Below, piece after piece: positions 6,844-7,739 of a stretch of 7,739 nt of DNA. Made by a program: the position numbers and the translations under genes. The DNA is from a bacterium (lineage in GTDB: Bacteria; Spirochaetota; Spirochaetia; JABEVK01), in NCBI GenBank assembly GCA_021782055.1, contig JAJXVP010000125.1:1-7739 (forward strand), in the 5' to 3' direction. Within the stretch, counting starts at the first letter, position 1. Each line of letters opens with the position of its first letter. The notes beneath the pieces are model-generated. The model did no database searches, had not been told where the DNA came from, and saw nothing but the letters and a program-made list of their open reading frames with translations.

Positions 6844-6849
6844 CAGCGC

Positions 6850-7739
6850 ATGAGTGACAACCCGTTAATCCCTGCTGATCAGTTATTACCTAACAAGCTG
6901 TCGCTTGTTCCCCTAGAAATGCGACCTATCTTCCCGGGAATCTTCACCCCATTGATGATCACCGATCCCGCAGACGTCGCTGTTGTGGAAGACGCGATGA
7001 GTGGTTCAAAAGTCTTAGGCTTGGTTCTTGTTCGCCAAGAAGCAAACTCGGAGCAAGAAGAGACACCAGAGGTCCTTTACGACATTGGAACCGCTGCCAA
7101 AATTCTGAAAAAGATCAATTTACCAGACGGCGGCGTCAATATTTTTGTGACCACCCTCAAACGCTTTCAAATTAAGAAGATGCTCTCCGAAGAGCCGTTT
7201 CGAACAGCCGCCGTTGAGTACCTGGACGAAATCATAGACGAAAGATTCTCGCAGGAAATTAAAGCCCTAACCCGATCGATCTTTGCGGACATGAAAACCT
7301 TATCAGAAAACAATCCTCTCTTTTCTGAAGAAATGCGCCTGAACATGGTCAACATCGATCAACCAGGCAAGCTCACCGATTTCATTGCCAGCATTCTTAA
7401 TATCAACAAAGACGAACAGCAAAAGCTTCTCGAAACCTTGGATGTTCGCGAACGGATGCAACAAGTTCTTCTTGCGATTAAAAAAGAACAAGAGTTAGTT
7501 AAGCTTCAAAAAAAGATTTCGAAGCAGATCAACGAAAAGCTCGAAAAAAATCAGCGAGAATTCTTTCTTCGCGAAGAGCTAAAAACCATTCAGAAGGAAC
7601 TCGGTATTACCTCGGATGCCAAGACATCCGACTACCAAAAATTCAAAGAGAAAATTGAGTCATTTCAGTTTAGCGGCGAACTCAAAGAAACCGTTACCTC
7701 CGAGCTGGAGAAATTTGCGCTCATGGACCCGAATTCTAG
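6850..7739 (+). CDS. lon: ATP-dependent endopeptidase La (Lon), N-terminal part (3' end outside window)
   Basis: The first 296 codons are visible and remain open to the right edge; the terminal TAG is out of frame. Residues about 16-215 match the Lon substrate-binding N-domain: LSLVPLEMRPIFPGIFTPL at the start, then GLVLVRQ, DIGTAAKILKKINLPDGGVN and VTTLKRFQI. A long helical, coiled-coil region follows with the hallmark QREFFLREELKTIQKELG (about 236-253) and KFALMDPNS at the edge, just before the AAA+ module. Lon is a cytoplasmic hexameric protease for misfolded and regulatory proteins. The Walker A/B motifs and the Ser-Lys dyad lie outside the window. The ATG at 6850 is the only start available: an in-frame TAA lies 12 nt upstream and no Shine-Dalgarno is seen. 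It is divergent from recO, 66 bp apart. LPDGGVN is what suggests a spirochaete to me (from memory). Confidence 0.95.
   Translation, partial: MSDNPLIPADQLLPNKLSLVPLEMRPIFPGIFTPLMITDPADVAVVEDAMSGSKVLGLVLVRQEANSEQEETPEVLYDIGTAAKILKKINLPDGGVNIFVTTLKRFQIKKMLSEEPFRTAAVEYLDEIIDERFSQEIKALTRSIFADMKTLSENNPLFSEEMRLNMVNIDQPGKLTDFIASILNINKDEQQKLLETLDVRERMQQVLLAIKKEQELVKLQKKISKQINEKLEKNQREFFLREELKTIQKELGITSDAKTSDYQKFKEKIESFQFSGELKETVTSELEKFALMDPNS

Noticed and set aside
7167..7491. Minus-strand open frames inside lon
   Set aside because: lon is continuous and typical here. The antisense frames have no ribosome-binding site or domain.
7737..7739. Apparent TAG stop of lon at the window end
   Set aside because: It is out of frame with lon: the last full codon is TCT and the final AG is part of the next codon, so the gene simply runs off the edge.
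1..7739. Mobile elements, CRISPR arrays, tRNA or rRNA genes, defence islands
   Set aside because: No terminal repeats, transposase or integrase frames, regularly spaced repeats or tRNA-like folds are visible. The window is packed with ordinary core genes.

Overview
This window is about 48-50% GC by eye and almost fully coding. It looks like a core chromosomal region of a bacterium. The protein content (a long RecJ with a mid-protein insert, S21, a Lon whose N-domain carries an NLPDGGVN-type motif, a PreP-type M16 peptidase, an exported M23 peptidase) fits a spirochaete best. That assignment is inferred from remembered family resemblance and was not tested by a search.

Layout. Seven genes lie head to tail on the minus strand, reading right to left: recO (6783-6058), a pyrimidine-nucleoside phosphorylase (6039-4738), recJ (4737-2605), an exported M23/LytM peptidase (2591-1629), rpsU (1632-1414), an exported rhodanese-like protein without the catalytic cysteine (1340-927), and the N-terminal part of a presequence-protease-like M16 peptidase (908 to beyond base 1). 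Spacing is very tight: 18 nt, 0 nt (TAG directly followed by ATG), 13 nt, a 4-nt GTGA overlap, then 73 nt containing an intrinsic terminator, then 18 nt. The first five genes therefore form one probable transcription unit ending at the terminator at 1362-1392. The last two genes lie past it. On the plus strand, divergent from recO, the N-terminal part of lon starts at 6850 and runs off the right end.

Functions. RecO and RecJ both belong to the RecFOR recombination-repair pathway and sit in one operon, separated only by a nucleoside-salvage enzyme that releases base and (deoxy)ribose-1-phosphate. The rest is cell-wall hydrolysis, a ribosomal protein and proteolysis (PreP-like and Lon).

Regulation. 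The only non-coding stretches of note are the 66-bp recO/lon divergent region and the rpsU/rhodanese gap. The divergent region holds a perfect 6-bp hairpin followed by nine T's just upstream of lon, and neither flanking gene has a convincing Shine-Dalgarno. I see no mobile element, CRISPR, tRNA, rRNA or integrated foreign DNA, and no clearly new multi-gene system. The best leads are the roughly 140-residue insert inside RecJ and the terminator-like hairpin in the lon leader.
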